Origin: Tardibacter chloracetimidivorans
GTDB lineage: Bacteria; Pseudomonadota; Alphaproteobacteria; Sphingomonadales; Sphingomonadaceae
Length of the DNA stretch: 64,000 nt
Direction: 5' to 3'
Assembly (NCBI RefSeq): GCF_001890385.1
Contig: NZ_CP018221.1
Span: forward strand, 607,501-671,500
Within the stretch, counting starts at the first letter, position 1; each line of letters begins with the position of its first letter. Shown here one piece after another: positions 39,891 through 49,338 of this stretch. A model generated the notes under the pieces. The model was not told where the DNA came from. It searched no databases and saw only the letters and a list, made by a program, of their open reading frames with translations. Made by a program: the position numbers and the translations under genes.

Positions 39891-41179
39891 CGACGCCCCT
39901 ATCCAGTCCGCCCGGCGGAGAACGCATCGCCGTCATCGGCCTGGGCTATGTCGGCCTGCCGCTTGCCGTTGCGCTCGCCCGGCGGTTCGACTGCATCGGC
40001 ATCGACATCGACAGCAACCGGATCGCCGAACTGAAGGCGGGACACGACCGCACAAGGGAAGTGACGCCGGACACGCTGGCCGACAGCGGCCTCCGCCTCA
40101 GCGAATGCATTGAGGACGCCCAGGACACGGACATCTTCATCGTCACCGTTCCGACGCCCGTCGACAGCGCGAACCAGCCGGACCTGCGGCCGGTGCTGGG
40201 GGCGACCCGCGCCATCGCCGCTATCCTGAAACGAAACGCCGGGACGATCCTGGTCTATGAAAGCACCGTCTATCCGGGCGTCACCGAGGATGTGTGCGGG
40301 CCTGAACTTGAGCGGCTTTCCGGGCTGAAGCGCGGCGTCGATTTCTTCCTGGGCTATTCGCCGGAGCGGATAAACCCCGGCGACCGCGAGCATACGGTGG
40401 ACCGGATCACAAAGGTGATCGCGGGGGAAAACGCAGAAGTCACCGAGAGGCTCGCCACCATCTATGGCGCGGTCACCAGTGGCGGCGTTTTCCGGGCCGC
40501 ATCGATCAAGACGGCGGAGGCCGCCAAGGTGATCGAGAATGCGCAGCGCGACATCAACATCGCCTTCATGAACGAGATCGCGCAGATCTTCGGCAAGATC
40601 GGCCTGTCGGTGCATGACGTGCTGGACGCGGCCAACACGAAGTGGAATTTCCTGCGCTTTGCGCCGGGCCTGGTCGGCGGGCACTGCATCGGCGTCGATC
40701 CCTATTATCTGAGCTACAAGGCGCAGCAGCTCGGCATGTTGCCGCGCGTGGTGCTGGCGGGACGATCGATCAACGACGGCATGTCCAACTATCTGGCGGA
40801 CGAGGTTCACTCCCGCCTGGGCAAGGCCGGCCGCGTGCTGATGCTGGGCCTCACCTTCAAGGAGGACGTGCCCGACCTGCGGAACTCCAAGGTTGTGAAC
40901 GTCATAGAACGGCTGAAGTGGATCGGCCATGAAGTGACGATCCACGATCCGCTGGCCGATCCGCAAGAGGCGGCGCATGAATATGGCCTTCACGTCGACG
41001 CTGCGGCGCTCGACAGGCGATATGACGCGGTGATTGCAGCCGTGCCGCACGCCCGCTATCGCGGGTGGAACGGCGAGGACATCGCGCGCATAGTGGAAAG
41101 CGGCGGGTTGGTTGCCGATATCAAGGGGATATGGCGGGACGTCGAGTTGCCGCCCGATCTCCGCCGTTGGCAGCTTTGA
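39887..41179 (+). CDS. nucleotide-sugar 6-dehydrogenase (TviB/WbpA type)
   Basis: This 430-residue UDP-sugar dehydrogenase oxidises C6 to a carboxylate with two NAD. It has IAVIGLGYVGLPLAVALA at the N-terminus, STVYPGVTEDVCGPEL, and the catalytic Cys near residue 267 in VGGHCIGVDPYYL. GLTFKEDVPDLRNSKV is in the C-terminal domain. The motif set is closer to TviB/WbpO (HexNAc dehydrogenases) than to UDP-glucose dehydrogenase, though substrate cannot be fixed. Twenty-eight bases downstream lies a uronate-type epimerase. The uronic acid is the probable target of the AsnB-like amidotransferase. Confidence 0.9.
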   Translation: MTTPLSSPPGGERIAVIGLGYVGLPLAVALARRFDCIGIDIDSNRIAELKAGHDRTREVTPDTLADSGLRLSECIEDAQDTDIFIVTVPTPVDSANQPDLRPVLGATRAIAAILKRNAGTILVYESTVYPGVTEDVCGPELERLSGLKRGVDFFLGYSPERINPGDREHTVDRITKVIAGENAEVTERLATIYGAVTSGGVFRAASIKTAEAAKVIENAQRDINIAFMNEIAQIFGKIGLSVHDVLDAANTKWNFLRFAPGLVGGHCIGVDPYYLSYKAQQLGMLPRVVLAGRSINDGMSNYLADEVHSRLGKAGRVLMLGLTFKEDVPDLRNSKVVNVIERLKWIGHEVTIHDPLADPQEAAHEYGLHVDAAALDRRYDAVIAAVPHARYRGWNGEDIARIVESGGLVADIKGIWRDVELPPDLRRWQL

Positions 41180-41207
41180 TCCAACCGCAGAAAAGGGAAT
41201 TGCTTGA

Positions 41208-42218
41208 ATGGCCGTGCTTGTTACCGGAGCCGCAGGGTTCATCGGCTTCCATACGTCGCTGAGACTGCTGGAACGGGGCGAAGAGGTGATCGGGATCGAT
41301 AACCTCAACGCCTATTACCCCGTGTCGCTGAAGCAGGCCCGCCTTGCCGAGATCGAGCGCCGCCATCCGGGCGCGTTCGAGTTTATCCATCTGGATTTCG
41401 CCGACATGGCCGCGCTGACGGAAACGCTCAAGGGCCGCCCGATCGACCGGATCGTGCATCTGGGCGCGCAGGCGGGCGTGCGCTATTCGATCGAGAACCC
41501 CCATGCCTATGTGCAATCCAACCTGGTCGGCCATGTGAACATGCTGGAGTTCGCCCGGCATTCAGACCGGTGCGCCCATATGGTCTATGCCTCCTCCTCG
41601 TCCGTCTACGGCTCCAACAAGCAGATGCCGTTTTCGGTGGAGGACCGGGTCGATCATCCCATCTCGCTCTACGCCGCCACGAAAAAGGCGGACGAACTGA
41701 TGAGCGAGACCTACGCCCATCTTTACCGGCTGCCGCTCACGGGCCTTCGCTTTTTCACCGTTTACGGGCCGTGGGGGCGTCCGGACATGGCGATGTGGCT
41801 GTTCACCGACGCCATATTGAAAAACCAGCCGATCAAGGTGTTCAACCACGGCAACATGCGGCGCGATTTCACCTTCATCGACGACATCGTGTCCGGCGTG
41901 GTCGCCTGCCTGGACAACCCGTCCCCGGATGACGGAGCCGTGAAGGCGGGCGGGTCGGTTTCTCCCCACCGGGTCTACAACATCGGCAACAACCGGCCCG
42001 AAGAACTGATGCACATGATCGACGTGCTCGAGGAGGCCGTGGGCAAAAAGGCCGTTCGGGATTTTCAGCCGTTACAGGCGGGCGACGTCCCCGAAACCTA
42101 CGCCAATATCGACGCGATCAGCAGCGATCTCGGCTTTGCTCCGACGACGTCGATCGAAGCGGGCATTCCGCGCTTCGTCGACTGGTTCAAGGCTTATCAC
42201 CAGTTGGAGATGGCCTGA
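41208..42218 (+). CDS. UDP-glucuronate 4-epimerase family (CapI/LspL-like)
   Basis: This 336-residue extended SDR has VLVTGAAGFIGFHTSLRLL, the family loop GIDNLNAYYPVSLKQARL, and an active site with SSSSVYGSN and Tyr-Lys in LYAATKKADELM. RYSIENPHAYVQSN and RFFTVYGPWGRPDMA are typical of UDP-glucuronate 4-epimerases. It would turn the uronic acid made by the preceding dehydrogenase into its C4 epimer. It is the last plus-strand gene of the locus, and its stop codon directly abuts that of the convergent gene at 42219. Confidence 0.9.
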   Translation: MAVLVTGAAGFIGFHTSLRLLERGEEVIGIDNLNAYYPVSLKQARLAEIERRHPGAFEFIHLDFADMAALTETLKGRPIDRIVHLGAQAGVRYSIENPHAYVQSNLVGHVNMLEFARHSDRCAHMVYASSSSVYGSNKQMPFSVEDRVDHPISLYAATKKADELMSETYAHLYRLPLTGLRFFTVYGPWGRPDMAMWLFTDAILKNQPIKVFNHGNMRRDFTFIDDIVSGVVACLDNPSPDDGAVKAGGSVSPHRVYNIGNNRPEELMHMIDVLEEAVGKKAVRDFQPLQAGDVPETYANIDAISSDLGFAPTTSIEAGIPRFVDWFKAYHQLEMA

Positions 42219-43193
42219 TTATTTCGCCCCCAGCAGGAGTGTGATGTTGGACGCATTATACCCGCTGCCCTCCCCGCCGGCGTGAAGCACGCGGTGAAGC
42301 GTCGGGCGCAAACCGAATTGGCGGGCGGCCAGTCCGGGTATCACCAGAAGCTCGCCGGAGTTCAACTCCACGCCATGCCACCAGCGGCCGTCGAACAGCT
42401 GGGTCAGAATCGTGTCGCGCTCACCGCTCAGCGCGCTGAAATAGCGGCCGTCATAATGCGGCTTGCCGATGATGCTTTCCCCTTCGGCCACCGCATGCTT
42501 GCGATCCGCCTTGTGGAAAAGGCCGTTCAGCTTCATGACGGCGGGCCTCAGCCAGGGCGATAGGCATAAAAGCGCGAAGATGTCGGCAAGGCCTTGCGCC
42601 GCAAACGGTCCGCGCGCCATCTCCCGGTAGCGGTCAAGCCGGTAGCCGAGCTGCGACCAGCGCCCCGACGCACTTTCCACCAGATCGCAAAGCCGGCCTA
42701 TATCGCTAAAGGAATGCTGATATTTGAGGCGCTGGACGACCGCCTTGAAGGGTGTCGGCACCTTGCCCGGCGCGACCAGGCCTGAAAACAGATCGGTCAC
42801 GATCCGCCAGCAGATATCGAGCGCGGCCGGGTCCGGCGTAAAGGAAGCGGCGCCCTGGCCGAGCACGGGAGGAAAGCAGCGCAGACCGCCGGTCGCGGGG
42901 TCCGGCTCCAGTTCCAGCTTGCGGCCGATATAGCCGATCCGCCCCGGCGAGAAGTGCATGACATCGCCCGTGCAGTTCAGCCCGCCATCGGAATAAAGAT
43001 TCCGCGCCATGTCGACCACCGGCGCTTCCCACGGCAGCCGCTCTTCCCCCGCATTTGCCGCCCTCATGCGGGGCAGCAACATTTCCCAGGCCTTCTGGAT
43101 GCGCGGGTCGCCTTTGATCACGACCCCGATGGCGCCCTCGCGAAAAAGCGCGCCCAGCCGGCCTGCCGCAAGCTGGCTTGCGTCAAGGTGCAT
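42219..43193 (-). CDS. putative 2-oxoglutarate/Fe(II)-dependent oxygenase-like protein
   Basis: This is an about 324-residue protein of no certain family. Its C-terminal part resembles isopenicillin-N-synthase-type oxygenases. It has a His-x-Asp in KPHYDGRYFSALSG, then QLFDGRWWHGVELNSGELLV and a distal His in TLHRVLHAGG, giving a His-Asp-His iron triad. The N-terminal 180 residues are unassigned. No signal peptide or membrane helix is seen. It runs convergently into the epimerase gene with no gap and is not clearly part of the polysaccharide operon. ATG 43193 (GAGAAG upstream) is preferred to GTG 43226. A hydroxylase of a sugar, lipid or metabolite is possible. Confidence 0.55.
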   Translation of the reverse strand: MHLDASQLAAGRLGALFREGAIGVVIKGDPRIQKAWEMLLPRMRAANAGEERLPWEAPVVDMARNLYSDGGLNCTGDVMHFSPGRIGYIGRKLELEPDPATGGLRCFPPVLGQGAASFTPDPAALDICWRIVTDLFSGLVAPGKVPTPFKAVVQRLKYQHSFSDIGRLCDLVESASGRWSQLGYRLDRYREMARGPFAAQGLADIFALLCLSPWLRPAVMKLNGLFHKADRKHAVAEGESIIGKPHYDGRYFSALSGERDTILTQLFDGRWWHGVELNSGELLVIPGLAARQFGLRPTLHRVLHAGGEGSGYNASNITLLLGAK

Positions 43194-43377
43194 GATCTTC
43201 TCTGCTGCGGCCTGCTGAAGCGCCACGGATGGTTCCGGTCACGATTGGTTGCCAAATTCACAATCCACGCGCGCGCATGGACGTAAAGCCTGGCATTGGG
43301 GCTAATCCGGTTGCTCCGACGCATCGGGCAGGTACGGGGCACTTGTGTGCGCCACCGCTTTGCTGCAACGAAACGCC

Positions 43378-44148
43378 ATGACCGACCCGATACCTGCGGC
43401 AACCGTAATCATCGTTCGCGACCAGCCCAACGGCTATGAAGTGCTGATGGTGGAACGGCATGCCCAGCTGGCGTTCGCCGGCGGCGCAGCAGTCTTCCCC
43501 GGCGGCCGCATAGACGAGGACGATCACCTGATAGCCGCCTCGGCCCCGATCGGCGAAGCCTCGGCCGGCCTGGAGAGGCTCGACGCAGCCGCCCGTATCG
43601 CGGCGATGAGGGAAAGCCTGGAAGAAACTGGCATTGCCATAGGTGTCGACGGGCTGCCACTGCATCGCTGGGCGGACTGGAGGGCTGCGCTGCATTCCGG
43701 AAAGCCGTTTTCAGAAATGCTGATGGCCGAAGGGTTGCGCCTGAACCTGGGCAGCCTGACGCCGTTCGCCCGCTGGCTGCCGCCGTCCAGAAGGCTGAGC
43801 CGGATTTTCGACACCCGATTCTACATTGCCAGGGCGCCAGAGGATGCGCCCATGCCCTTCCTTCCTGATGGCAGGGAGACGACCCGCATCTTCTGGACCC
43901 GACCGCAGGATATGCTTGAGTCCGCCGGCCAGGGCGCGGCGCAGATCATCTTTCCGACCCGACGAAATCTGGAACGGCTTGCAGTGCATGCCGACTATGC
44001 AGCGCTGGAGGCGCATGCCCGCTCGATCACTGTCAGGACCATCCAGCCACGAACCGAAGAAGCGGAAGGCCGGCGCTGGCTCGTCATACCCGACGATCAG
44101 GGATATCCCCTCACCCGCGAACCGCTCGACAGCGCCGAGCGGGAGTAG
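43378..44148 (+). CDS. Nudix hydrolase family protein
   Basis: This 256-residue protein has the Nudix helix: AAMRESLEETGI contains the REx2EExG core of the box, and FPGGRIDEDD precedes it. The long insertion between the FPGGR strand and the RESLEE helix, and the overall length, fit the NUDT19/RP2-like group that acts on CoA derivatives or other nucleoside diphosphates. Substrate is not predictable. ATG 43378 is chosen because the protein starts right before the first strand; GTG 43345 is possible. It is divergent from the oxygenase-like gene and convergent with the isomerase gene. Confidence 0.85.
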   Translation: MTDPIPAATVIIVRDQPNGYEVLMVERHAQLAFAGGAAVFPGGRIDEDDHLIAASAPIGEASAGLERLDAAARIAAMRESLEETGIAIGVDGLPLHRWADWRAALHSGKPFSEMLMAEGLRLNLGSLTPFARWLPPSRRLSRIFDTRFYIARAPEDAPMPFLPDGRETTRIFWTRPQDMLESAGQGAAQIIFPTRRNLERLAVHADYAALEAHARSITVRTIQPRTEEAEGRRWLVIPDDQGYPLTREPLDSAERE

Positions 44149-44158
44149 CAGCTGGCGC

Positions 44159-45007
44159 TTAGCGCCTCGTCCAGACGCCGGGAAAAACATCCTCGCCCGG
44201 ATAGGCGACCAGAACATCCGAGCCCGGCTTCAGAGAGATTTCCGCCTTCTCATCGACGACCCACGCCTCTCCGGCCTTGATGGGCTGACCTGCCAGGGAA
44301 CCGCCGCCGACGAGCGGCACGACCCACACGGGCTTGTCGGGCGGCGGTTGCAGTTCGCCCGCGCCTTCCATCTTCCAGCGTTCCAGCACGAACTTGGGAC
44401 CATCGCACAGGATCGTTCTTCCGTCCCCGATCTCCCGCGGCACATGCGGCGTGACATAGGGCACCGGATCGGACACGGCGATGCCGTCGTCGAGATGAAG
44501 TTCGCGGGGGCGGCCATAGTCCCAAAGCCGGTAGGTGAGGTCTACATTCTGCTGTATCTCGACAAGGGTAAGCCCTTCACCAATGGCATGGACGGTCCCG
44601 GCGGGTGAGTAGAACACGTCACCGGCCTTGACCGATTTCCAGAACATCACATCCTCTATCGTGCCGTTGAGGGCGGCCTCCCGCAATTCCTCACGGGTCA
44701 TCACGCGGCGCGTACCGATGGCGATGGTCGCGCCCGGATCGGCCTCCAGCACGACCCATGCCTCGTCCTTGCCGCGCGGATAGCCCCGCGCCTTAGCGCC
44801 CTCATCGTCGGGATGAACCTGAATGGACAGATTTTCGCTGGTGAACAGATATTTGACGAGCAGTTCCGGCTCGCTTCCGTCGGGCATCTGAAACCAGATT
44901 TCCCCAACCGGCTCGCCGCAGTTCATCACGTCATCGAAAGCGGGCCACAAGGTCCGGCGGCCCCAGGGCTTTTCCACCCTTTTGGTGATGAGTTTCACGA
45001 CAGCCAT
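44159..45007 (-). CDS. manA: class I phosphomannose isomerase family protein
   Basis: This is a 282-residue type I mannose-6-phosphate isomerase-like cupin protein. The metal-binding motifs are VKYLFTSENLSIQVHPDDEG (Gln/His) and a downstream FYSPAGTVHAIGEGLTLVEI with the third His. WDYGRPRELH is conserved near the C-terminus. The family interconverts fructose-6-phosphate and mannose-6-phosphate, supplying GDP-mannose for polysaccharides. It is shorter than E. coli ManA (391), as in other alphaproteobacteria. ATG 45007 has GAGGAGG seven bases upstream. A longer reading frame to 45343 has no support. Confidence 0.88.
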   Translation of the reverse strand: MAVVKLITKRVEKPWGRRTLWPAFDDVMNCGEPVGEIWFQMPDGSEPELLVKYLFTSENLSIQVHPDDEGAKARGYPRGKDEAWVVLEADPGATIAIGTRRVMTREELREAALNGTIEDVMFWKSVKAGDVFYSPAGTVHAIGEGLTLVEIQQNVDLTYRLWDYGRPRELHLDDGIAVSDPVPYVTPHVPREIGDGRTILCDGPKFVLERWKMEGAGELQPPPDKPVWVVPLVGGGSLAGQPIKAGEAWVVDEKAEISLKPGSDVLVAYPGEDVFPGVWTRR

Positions 45008-45058
45008 TTCGCCCCTCCTCGCATCCCACAGGCACAACGCCGAGAGCGCCGGAGGTAT

Positions 45059-45078
45059 CCCGCCCTGAAAAGGGCGGG
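45059..45078. other. perfect 8-bp hairpin with GAAA tetraloop
   Basis: CCCGCCCT pairs with AGGGCGGG around GAAA between two minus-strand genes. The stem is strong, but neither strand has a T-run after it, so it is not a standard rho-independent terminator. It may stabilise or end a transcript. Confidence 0.5.
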
Positions 45079-45092
45079 AGACTGTCAGGCGT

Positions 45093-45632
45093 TCACGCCG
45101 GTTCGCACTTCTCCACCCATTCAGGGTAGAACACCGGCTCGCGGATAGACCAACCCGGCGCGGTTGCAACCGCCTCCGGAATGGTTTCGAGCAGAGCCTT
45201 GCGCCGCGTCGGATCAAGCGACGGCAACATCGCCGCCGAAGCGAACGCGCCGGGCAGCCACGGCCTGACCCGCGCGCCGAGCAGCCGTTCGTAGAGAAAG
45301 CGATAGGAGGAAAAGCTCGGCAACCGCCCCTGCCCCAGGTCAAAGCCGCTGAGCGCGATCAACGGGCCGTAAAAGGGCATCAGGTCGCCCAGGTCGGGGC
45401 CGTCCGGAATGATCGGCCGGATTTCGTCGAGCAGGTCGTAGACCGCAGCCTGTGCGCGAATGGCGGCCGCTTCCACCATATCGCGGGACCAGAGCTGGAT
45501 TGCGTCCGCGCGATGCAATCCGATGTCGAGCGAGCGCCGGACATAGCGCTGCGTGGCCGCCGGAAAGCCTGCGAACTCCTGCATTTCCTTCAGGGTCGCC
45601 GCGCCGTCATTGCGTCTGTGAATGCTGCCCAT
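45093..45632 (-). CDS. hypothetical protein
   Basis: I do not recognise this protein of about 179 residues. It has no signal peptide, membrane helix or known motif. It is soluble, rich in Leu/Ala and Pro, with a conserved-looking core (DLGDLMPFYGPLIALSGFDLG) and LLETIPEAVATAPGW near the end. ATG 45632 (MGSIHRRNDG) has GGGG upstream and is preferred to TTG 45674. Codon use is like that of the neighbours, so it is probably real. It lies 85 bp before the manA start on the same strand. Confidence 0.65.
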   Translation of the reverse strand: MGSIHRRNDGAATLKEMQEFAGFPAATQRYVRRSLDIGLHRADAIQLWSRDMVEAAAIRAQAAVYDLLDEIRPIIPDGPDLGDLMPFYGPLIALSGFDLGQGRLPSFSSYRFLYERLLGARVRPWLPGAFASAAMLPSLDPTRRKALLETIPEAVATAPGWSIREPVFYPEWVEKCEPA

Positions 45633-45789
45633 ATCCCCGCGTCTCCATAGTCCCGAAGGAACATTAGGACACAAAGCCTTGATGGGTGCTTAACCATCCA
45701 CGGGCCTCGCTCCATTACGGAATGATGACGCCAATCATGTTGCGCCGCAATAAAATAATCGGACGGGGGCCTGGTGGAACGGCGCGGGT

Positions 45790-47730
45790 CTACCGGGCGC
45801 GATTCGCAACCAGGCTGTCGACGACCGACGGGTCGGCCAGCGTGGTGGTGTCACCCAAATTGCTGGTGTCGCCTTCCGCTATTTTCCGGAGGATTCGCCG
45901 CATGATCTTGCCGGAGCGGGTCTTGGGCAGGCCCGGCGAGAACTGGATCGTATCGGGCGTCGCGATCGGCCCGATCTCCGTTCGCACCCATTTCACCAGT
46001 TCCGATCGCAGGTCGTCGGACGGCTCCTCACCCGCGTTGAGCGTGACATAGGCGTAGATGCCCTGCCCCTTGATGTCGTGCGGGAAACCGACGACAGCCG
46101 CCTCGGCAACCTTCGCGTGAGCGACCAGCGCCGATTCGACTTCCGCCGTGCCCATGCGGTGACCGGACACGTTGATAACATCGTCGACGCGCCCGGTGAT
46201 CCAGAAATAGCCGTCCGCATCGCGGCGGCAGCCGTCGCCGGTGAAATACTTGCCCTTGTAGGTCGAGAAATAGGTCTGGAAGAACCGCGCGTGATCGCCC
46301 CAGACAGTCCGCATTTGCCCCGGCCATGAGCGGGTTACAACCAGATTGCCCTCAGTCGCGCCTTCCAGCACCTTGCCATCGGCATCGACAATTTCGAGCG
46401 CCACTCCGAAGAAGGGCTTGGTCGCAGAGCCGGGCTTCAGGTCGGTCGCACCGGGGAACGGCGCGATCATGGCCGCGCCCGTCTCGGTCTGCCACCAGGT
46501 GTCGATGATCGGGCAACGGCCCTCGCCCGGCACGCGATGATACCAGAGCCACGCTTCGGGATTGATCGGTTCTCCGACCGTGCCGAGAAGCCTCAGCGAC
46601 TTGCGGCTGGTGGAGGTGACGGGTCCGTCCCCTTCCCGCATCAGCGAGCGCAGCACCGTGGGCGCGGTGTAGAGGATGTTCACCTGGTGGCGGTCGACCA
46701 CTTCCCAGATGCGCGAGGGTGTCGGCCAGTTCGGCACGCCCTCGTACATCAGCGTGGTCGCGCCATTGGCGAGCGGCCCATAGACGATGTAGCTGTGCCC
46801 CGTGACCCAGCCGACATCGGCCGCGCACCAATAGATTTCGCCCCGCCGGTAATCGAACAGCAGTTCGTGCGTCAGCGACGCCCAGACGAGATAGCCGCCG
46901 GTTGTATGGAGAACGCCCTTGGGCTTGCCGGTGGAGCCGGACGTATAAAGGATGAACAGCGGGTCTTCCGCGCCCATCGGCTCCGGCGGGCAATCGGCGC
47001 TGACCCCGGCTGCCGCCTCATGATACCAGAAATCGCGCCCGGCCGTCATGGCCACCTCGCCGCCGGTGTGGCGCACCACGACCACCTTTTTGACCGAGGG
47101 GCAGCTTTCGACAGCGACATCGACATTGGCCTTGAGCGCAACCTTGCGGCCGCCCCGCAGGCCTTCATCGGCGGTGATGATGATGTTGGAATCGCAGTCC
47201 TGCACGCGCCCGGCGATGCTGTCGGGTGAAAACCCGCCGAACACGACGGAATGGATCGCGCCGATCCGCGTGCAGGCGAGCATGGCGAACGCCGCCTCTG
47301 GGATCATCGGCAGATAGATGGTGATCCGGTCGCCCTTCTTCGCCCCGGCCGCCTTCAGCACATTGGCGAAGCGACAGACCTCGGCGTGAAGCTCGCGATA
47401 GCTGATCCGCCGCGGTTCCGCCTTGGGGTCATCCGGCTCCCAGATGATGGCAATGTCGTCGCCCCGGCTTTCCAGATGCCGGTCAAGGCAGTTGGCGCTG
47501 ACGTTCAGCACCCCGTCCTCGAACCATTTTATGCCGAAGTCCGCCTCGTCGAAGGACCAGTTCGATACCTTGGTGAATGGCTTGATCCAGTCGATCCGCC
47601 GGCCGTGTTCCAGCCAGAAGGCGTCGGGAGCGCCAAGCGACTGCCGATACATTTCGGCATAACGCGCCGTATCCACCTTCGCACGCGCGGCCCATTCGGC
47701 CGGAACTGGAATCACCGTCTCGGCACTCAC
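45790..47730 (-). CDS. acs: acetyl-CoA synthetase (AMP-forming)
   Basis: Acs activates acetate to acetyl-CoA through acetyl-AMP. The protein has about 646 residues, the normal length. Motifs are the AMP-binding loop [38 protein letters not shown], the hinge [19 protein letters not shown], and the C-terminal acetylation-site lysine in [19 protein letters not shown]. The start is GTG 47730 or TTG 47733, side by side, with AAGGAG upstream; GTG has the better spacing. It stands alone, 55 bp from gcrA. Confidence 0.97.
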   Translation of the reverse strand: MSAETVIPVPAEWAARAKVDTARYAEMYRQSLGAPDAFWLEHGRRIDWIKPFTKVSNWSFDEADFGIKWFEDGVLNVSANCLDRHLESRGDDIAIIWEPDDPKAEPRRISYRELHAEVCRFANVLKAAGAKKGDRITIYLPMIPEAAFAMLACTRIGAIHSVVFGGFSPDSIAGRVQDCDSNIIITADEGLRGGRKVALKANVDVAVESCPSVKKVVVVRHTGGEVAMTAGRDFWYHEAAAGVSADCPPEPMGAEDPLFILYTSGSTGKPKGVLHTTGGYLVWASLTHELLFDYRRGEIYWCAADVGWVTGHSYIVYGPLANGATTLMYEGVPNWPTPSRIWEVVDRHQVNILYTAPTVLRSLMREGDGPVTSTSRKSLRLLGTVGEPINPEAWLWYHRVPGEGRCPIIDTWWQTETGAAMIAPFPGATDLKPGSATKPFFGVALEIVDADGKVLEGATEGNLVVTRSWPGQMRTVWGDHARFFQTYFSTYKGKYFTGDGCRRDADGYFWITGRVDDVINVSGHRMGTAEVESALVAHAKVAEAAVVGFPHDIKGQGIYAYVTLNAGEEPSDDLRSELVKWVRTEIGPIATPDTIQFSPGLPKTRSGKIMRRILRKIAEGDTSNLGDTTTLADPSVVDSLVANRAR

Positions 47731-47784
47731 CAAAGTCTCTCCTTTATCCTTATCCGGGTTCGAGTCACTCGGGCCGCAGCGCGG

Positions 47785-48390
47785 TCAGCGTATCCTGGGC
47801 GCGCCATAGGGCGGCGGCGGCGGACGCCTGTCGCGGCGGGGAAGCTGCGCCTGATAGGCGACTGCGCAATGCTCCACGCAATAAGGAAAGCCGGGATTGG
47901 AGGGCTGCCCGCAGAAGTGGAAATCAGGCTCGCCCGGATGGCCGATCGGCCATTTGCAGATCTTGTCGCTGAGGTCGAGAAGCGTGGTCTTGCCCTCGAT
48001 CTCCTTGCTCGGCTTGGCCGGAATGGAACGGCGCGGCGGCGCGGGCGGACCGGAAGGCGGCACCGGCCCGGTCGGCGTTCCCGGCCGCAGCATGCGGGAA
48101 GGCTGCGACGCCTGGACGGCCGGCTCGGGTTCAGGCTGTTCGACCTTGGGCGGAGCGGGCGGCGGCGCTGGAGGCTGGGCGGGCGCGGCGGCAGCGGCCG
48201 GAGCCGCTTCGCTCGGGGCGTCCGTCGCCTTCACCGGAGACGGCCGCGACTGCAACCCGAGCCGGTGCGCCTTGCCGATCACGGCATTGCGGCTCACGCC
48301 TTCGCCAAGCGCATCGGCGATCTGGCTGGCGGTCATGCCCTGTTCCCAGAGCCTTTTCAGTTTGTCGATCCGTTCGTCGGTCCAGGACAT
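47785..48390 (-). CDS. gcrA: GcrA cell cycle regulator
   Basis: GcrA is an alphaproteobacterial sigma-70 co-regulator that acts at methylated GANTC promoters. Residues 1-50 form the conserved DNA-binding domain (SWTDERIDKLKRLWEQGMTA, SRNAVIGKAHRLGL). A long Ala/Pro-rich linker follows, then a C-terminal cysteine segment (ICKWPIGHPGEPDFHFCGQP, FPYCVEHC) that contacts RNA polymerase sigma region. The 201-residue length is slightly above Caulobacter GcrA (173) because of the linker. Its upstream region contains an 18-bp palindrome and a divergent ABC permease gene. Confidence 0.95.
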   Translation of the reverse strand: MSWTDERIDKLKRLWEQGMTASQIADALGEGVSRNAVIGKAHRLGLQSRPSPVKATDAPSEAAPAAAAAPAQPPAPPPAPPKVEQPEPEPAVQASQPSRMLRPGTPTGPVPPSGPPAPPRRSIPAKPSKEIEGKTTLLDLSDKICKWPIGHPGEPDFHFCGQPSNPGFPYCVEHCAVAYQAQLPRRDRRPPPPPYGAPRIR

Positions 48391-48423
48391 TCAACTTCCT
48401 TCAAAACTTTTCGGCCGTCCTAG

Positions 48424-48441
48424 CGCAAGCGATCGCTTGCG
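48424..48441. repeat. 18-bp perfect palindrome in the gcrA/permease divergent promoter region
   Basis: CGCAAGCGATCGCTTGCG is its own reverse complement. It lies 33 bp upstream of gcrA and 32 bp upstream of the permease start, in an 83-bp intergenic region. It may be a repressor operator shared by both genes. No factor is assigned. Confidence 0.6.
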
Positions 48442-48473
48442 GCGACTCCCGGCAACCATTAGTCGGTCATTCC

Positions 48474-49301
48474 ATGAACGACCAGACAGATCGCCGGACG
48501 ATGAACGAGCCCGGCACTCCGGTAATCCCGATGATCAATTGGACAGGACTTTGGACGCTCTATCTGAAGGAGGTGCGGCGTTTCTTCAAGGTCCAGCTTC
48601 AAACGATCTGGGGTCCGGCGCTTACAACCCTTCTCTTTCTGGTCATCTTCACGGTTGCGCTGGGCCGCGCCGGGCGGACGGTAATGGGCGTGCCATTCGC
48701 CGATTTCATTGCGCCGGGACTCATCATCATGGGAATGATGCAGAACGCCTTCGCCAATTCCAGCTTCGGACTGCTCGTGGGCAAGGTGCAGGGAACGATC
48801 GTCGATTATCTGATGCCGCCGCTCTCCACCGGCGAATTGCTGACGGCGCTGACGGCGGCGGCCGTCACCCGCGCCATTCTGGTCGGGGTGGCGGTCTGGC
48901 TGGCGATGCTGCTGTGGCCGGACGTGCATGTCGGCGTCCGGCATTTCTGGGCGCTGATCTGGTTCGGCCTGATGGGTGCGGTGCTGCTCACCCTTCTTGG
49001 CCTGCTGACCTCCGTCTGGGCTGAAAAGTTCGATCACGCCGCCGCCGTCACCAATTTCGTCATCGCGCCGCTGTCGCTGCTTTCGGGTACCTTCTATTCG
49101 ATCGACAATCTGCATGGCACGTTCAGGCTCATCAGCCACCTGAACCCGTTCTTCTACGCCATTTCCGGCTTTCGCTACGCCTTTCTCGGCGTCGCCGATT
49201 CGCCGGTTCTGATCGGGGCGACGGTATTGCTTGCGATCAATCTGGGGCTGGGCGCGCTGTGCTACGCCATCCTGCGCAGCGGGTGGAAGCTCAAGGCTTG
49301 A
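48474..49301 (+). CDS. ABC-2 type transporter permease
   Basis: This is a 275-residue membrane protein with six hydrophobic helices, of the ABC-2 family (YadH/NodJ-like). It has LYLKEVRRFFKVQLQTIWGP at the N-terminus and LLSGTFYSIDNLHGTFRL, NPFFYAISGFRYAFLG near the C-terminus. Such permeases pair with an ATPase encoded elsewhere to export drugs, lipids or glycans. No ATPase gene adjoins it here. ATG 48474 has no clear ribosome site, and starts at 48501 or 48531 are possible. A terminator follows 38 bp after the stop. Confidence 0.88.
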   Translation: MNDQTDRRTMNEPGTPVIPMINWTGLWTLYLKEVRRFFKVQLQTIWGPALTTLLFLVIFTVALGRAGRTVMGVPFADFIAPGLIIMGMMQNAFANSSFGLLVGKVQGTIVDYLMPPLSTGELLTALTAAAVTRAILVGVAVWLAMLLWPDVHVGVRHFWALIWFGLMGAVLLTLLGLLTSVWAEKFDHAAAVTNFVIAPLSLLSGTFYSIDNLHGTFRLISHLNPFFYAISGFRYAFLGVADSPVLIGATVLLAINLGLGALCYAILRSGWKLKA

Positions 49302-49338
49302 ACGCCGGACCGGCCGGCTGTAAAAGCCCCGCTCAGCC

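Noticed and set aside
6183-42218. An XrtA exosortase / PEP-CTERM type exopolysaccharide locus.
   Set aside because: BY-kinase, AsnB-type protein and sigma-54 promoter fit, but no exosortase, PrsK/PrsR or PEP-CTERM protein is present.
45059-45078. The GAAA hairpin as a rho-independent terminator.
   Set aside because: Neither strand has a T-run after the stem, so it is listed only as a hairpin.
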